A stretch of DNA of 64,000 nt from contig CAIVVT010000050.1 in NCBI GenBank assembly GCA_903909435.1, positions 112,440 to 176,439 on the forward strand. The letters run 5' to 3'. The DNA comes from an uncultured Acidobacteriia bacterium (GTDB taxonomy: Bacteria; Acidobacteriota; Terriglobia; Bryobacterales; Bryobacteraceae). The notes beneath the pieces were generated by a model that was not told the DNA's origin, ran no database searches, and worked only from the letters and a program-made list of their open reading frames with translations. Both the position numbers and the translations under genes were made by a program. Numbering within the stretch: position 1 is the first letter of the stretch; each line of letters starts with the position of its first letter. Below are positions 61,959-64,000 of this stretch, in pieces.

Positions 61959-63533
61959 TTGAGCGCAGACAACACTCAGCCGGGCACTGCCCCCCTCATC
62001 AACCCGTGGATCATCGCCATGGCCGTGATGTTGAGCACGTTCATGGAAGTGCTCGACACCACCGTGGTGAACGTGGCTTTGCCCCACATCGCGGGCAGCG
62101 TCTCGGCCACGGAGGACGAGGCCACCTGGGCCCTCACGTCCTACCTGGTGGCCAACGCGATCATCCTGCCCATGGCCGGCTGGCTGGCCCAATACTTCGG
62201 CCGCAAACGCCTGCTGCTGGCCTCGACCATCGGTTTCACGATTTCGTCTGCGCTGTGCGGCTTCGCTCCAAACCTGCCGCTGCTGATCCTGTTCCGCATC
62301 ATGCAGGGTCTGTGCGGCGGTCCGCTGCAGCCACTCTCCCAGGCCATTCTGCTCGAGTCTTTCAAGCCGGAAGACCGGGGCAAGGCCATGGGCTTCTGGG
62401 GCCTGGGCATCGTCGTCGCGCCGGTACTCGGCCCGGTGCTGGGCGGCTGGCTCACCGACAGTTACAGTTGGCGCTGGATCTTCTACATCAACATCCCGAT
62501 CGGCATCCTGTCGGTCATCATGGCCAAGATGTACATCTTCGATCCGCCCTACATGAAACGTAAGGCCACCGGAATCGATGCCTGGGGCATCGGCATGCTC
62601 GCACTCGGCATCGGATCGCTGCAACTGCTGCTCGACAAGGGCCAGCAGGACGACTGGTTCGGGTCGCCCTTTATCGTCTGGCTGGCCGCGATCAGCGTAG
62701 TGAGTCTGGCCGCCTTCATCATCCGCTCGCTGCACATCAAAAACCCGATCGTGAACCTGCGCGTGTTCAAGGAGCGCACCTACGCCACCGGGGTCTTCCT
62801 GATGACCGTGCTGGGCTTCGTGCTGTACGGCAGCCTGGTGCTGTTGCCCGTCTGGCTGCAGACGCTGCTCGGCTACCCGGCCCTGCTCGCCGGTATCACG
62901 ATGAGCCCGCGCGGACTCGGCTCCATGCTGGGCATGCCGTTCGTGGGTATGTTGATCGGCCGCTACGACGCCCGCAAGTTCCTCGCCGTGGGTCTGTTCG
63001 TCGCCTCCCTGACGCTGTTCCGCTTCTCTCAGCTCAGCGCCAACATCGGCTATTGGGACCTCTTCTGGCCGCAGTTCATTCAGGGCATTTCGCTTTCGCT
63101 GCTCTTCGTTCCGCTCACTACCATCACCATGAACCGGATCTCGAAAGAGAACATGGGCAACGCGACCAGCCTGTTCAACCTGCTGCGCAACATCGGCGGC
63201 AGCGTCGGCATCGCCGGTGTGGTCACCATGTTTGCCCGGCGGCAGCAGACCTTCATCAACACGCTGGGCTCGCACGTTACGCCTTACTCGACGCAGGCAC
63301 GGGCCATGAACCGTGGCTTGACCGCAGCGTTTCAAGCCGGCGGCTCCGACCCGGTCACCGCTTCTCACCAGTCCTTCGCCGCAATGTTCGGGATGGTGCA
63401 ACGCCAGGCCGTGATGCTCTCGTTCCTGAACGTCTTCCAGATTCTGGCAGTCATGTTCCTGGCCATCATCCCGCTGATCTTCTTTATGAAGCGGCCGGGC
63501 CGCGCCGGAGCGGCCGACATCTCCGCGCACTAG
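61959..63533 (+). CDS. EmrB/QacA-type (DHA2, 14-TMS) MFS multidrug transporter
   Basis: The 524-residue membrane protein has about 14 hydrophobic segments and DHA2 signatures: LDTTVVNVALPHI in the first helix (motif D1), the A-like loop GWLAQYFGRKRLLL, GPLQPLSQAILLESF, GLGIVVAPVLGPVLGGWL (motif C) and NLLRNIGGSVGIAGV. With EmrA and TolC it would form a tripartite exporter. TTG 61959 is used, three bases after the previous stop with GGAGAG before it. Confidence 0.9.
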   Translation: MSADNTQPGTAPLINPWIIAMAVMLSTFMEVLDTTVVNVALPHIAGSVSATEDEATWALTSYLVANAIILPMAGWLAQYFGRKRLLLASTIGFTISSALCGFAPNLPLLILFRIMQGLCGGPLQPLSQAILLESFKPEDRGKAMGFWGLGIVVAPVLGPVLGGWLTDSYSWRWIFYINIPIGILSVIMAKMYIFDPPYMKRKATGIDAWGIGMLALGIGSLQLLLDKGQQDDWFGSPFIVWLAAISVVSLAAFIIRSLHIKNPIVNLRVFKERTYATGVFLMTVLGFVLYGSLVLLPVWLQTLLGYPALLAGITMSPRGLGSMLGMPFVGMLIGRYDARKFLAVGLFVASLTLFRFSQLSANIGYWDLFWPQFIQGISLSLLFVPLTTITMNRISKENMGNATSLFNLLRNIGGSVGIAGVVTMFARRQQTFINTLGSHVTPYSTQARAMNRGLTAAFQAGGSDPVTASHQSFAAMFGMVQRQAVMLSFLNVFQILAVMFLAIIPLIFFMKRPGRAGAADISAH

Positions 63534-63741
63534 CGCCGTCGCAGGGAACCGCTAACCAGTTGGGGCGCACGGGCGGGGTGACAATTCGTGGAATTGCGAC
63601 CGCACGCTCGACGGTCTGTCGAGCGGCGGATGGACAGGTCCAAGGAACCCCATATCTCTCGGGCCAGTCGAGGTACCGCCGCACTCTCTTTGACGCTGAT
63701 CGTGGCGTGAGGCGTGGCTCAACGACCTTACGCCAAAAACC

Positions 63742-63836
63742 AAAACCGTAAGGTCTTACGGTTTTCTTAAATAACCCACTTAGAATCAATAACTTGAAAA
63801 CAGGAACCGTAAGAAGTTACGGTTTTTGGTTTTGGG
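63742..63836. repeat. Paired outward-facing hairpins sharing AACCGTAA
   Basis: Hairpin 1: AAAACCGTAAG (63742-63752) with CTTACGGTTTT (63755-63765). Hairpin 2: AACCGTAA (63805-63812) with TTACGGTT (63817-63824). Both stems share AACCGTAA. On the left side the minus strand continues TTTTGGTTTTTGG; on the right the plus strand continues TTTTTGGTTTTGG, so each looks like a terminator facing outward, and the outer flanks are inverted copies. This resembles a short inverted-repeat (MITE-like) element. The remainder, 63534-64000, shows no gene. Confidence 0.5.
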
Positions 63837-64000
63837 GCCTTGGCAAGTTACCGGGAATGCGGTTTCTCACTCGCTGAGTCATCGCGTTGATACTCCCCCC
63901 ATGTGTGCGCCGCTTCGCGAGGGTCTCGCTTAGGATAGAATCACTGCGTCTTCGATGGCGGTTCTGTCGCTCGCCATGCTCTGAGACTCTCAATGCTGTC

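Noticed and set aside
61518..63530. 670-residue open frame on the minus strand
   Set aside because: Antisense of the emrB, kinase-like and intergenic sequence; composition is H/D/E/Q/R-rich, typical of a shadow of GC-rich codons, and no family pattern is visible.
1..64000. CRISPR array, prophage or integrated plasmid
   Set aside because: No regularly spaced repeats, cas genes, phage structural genes, integrase or transposase were recognised; the DnaC/IstB-like gene has no transposase beside it.

Overview
The window looks like a chromosomal segment of an Acidobacteriota bacterium of the Solibacter/Bryobacter type. Reasons: high GC; two very large Oar-like TonB-dependent receptors with an N-terminal carboxypeptidase-regulatory domain; a VWFA-related secreted protein; several Tat-exported glycoside hydrolases and isomerase-like proteins; a PEP-CTERM protein; and a predicted selenocysteine-containing redox protein. 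No rRNA, tRNA, CRISPR array, prophage or intact insertion sequence was seen. The species assignment is inference from gene content.

Left part (about 0.3-17.8 kb): an amino-sugar/sugar acquisition region. A GntR/UTRA repressor (12062-12844, minus) diverges from an operon encoding a RhaT-type permease, a NanE-NanK fusion (ManNAc-6-P epimerase plus ROK kinase) and a large Tat-exported protein. Four promoters share one layout: TTGACa, 17-18 bp, a TA-rich -10, then T-GTCTAGAC-C directly after the -10. They lie before a TPR gene, before a URO-D-like/isomerase/PhyH-dioxygenase operon, before a giant TonB receptor, and before gntR itself. The core matches the dre-type operator of NagR/DasR repressors, so the region reads as a small local regulon governed by the GntR protein. 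A DUF6807 protein and an unusual dihydroorotate-dehydrogenase-like flavoprotein lie between them.

Middle (17.9-33.4 kb): a thioredoxin/AhpC-like protein fused to a DsbD-alpha-like domain, with an in-frame UGA in a U-x-x-C motif and a SECIS-like hairpin right behind it; an ABC-F ATPase; a NodB-type deacetylase; a DUF5107/TPR protein; a VWFA protein; DUF2239; a Tat-exported TIM-barrel protein; a DUF3300 protein; a probable structured small RNA; a zinc-ribbon protein; and an actin-fold ATPase.

Sugar hydrolase locus (33.8-46.6 kb): divergent operons. The minus operon has a GH29 fucosidase, an SSS symporter, a lipoprotein rhamnose-mutarotase-like protein and a second URO-D-like protein. The plus side has an RraA-like aldolase, a fucosidase/beta-galactosidase-trimerisation protein and a LacI regulator, followed by a GH2 enzyme. 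Two near-identical 12-mers 21 bp apart in the divergent promoter are candidate LacI operators.

Right part (46.7-64 kb): an FKBP isomerase, a second Oar-like receptor, a sulfatase-fold/TPR protein with Thr in place of the formylglycine Cys, DinB, a DnaC-like ATPase, a fatty acid desaturase, etfAB, and a TetR-TolC-EmrA-(cytidylate-kinase-like)-EmrB efflux operon. The window ends with a pair of outward-facing hairpins.
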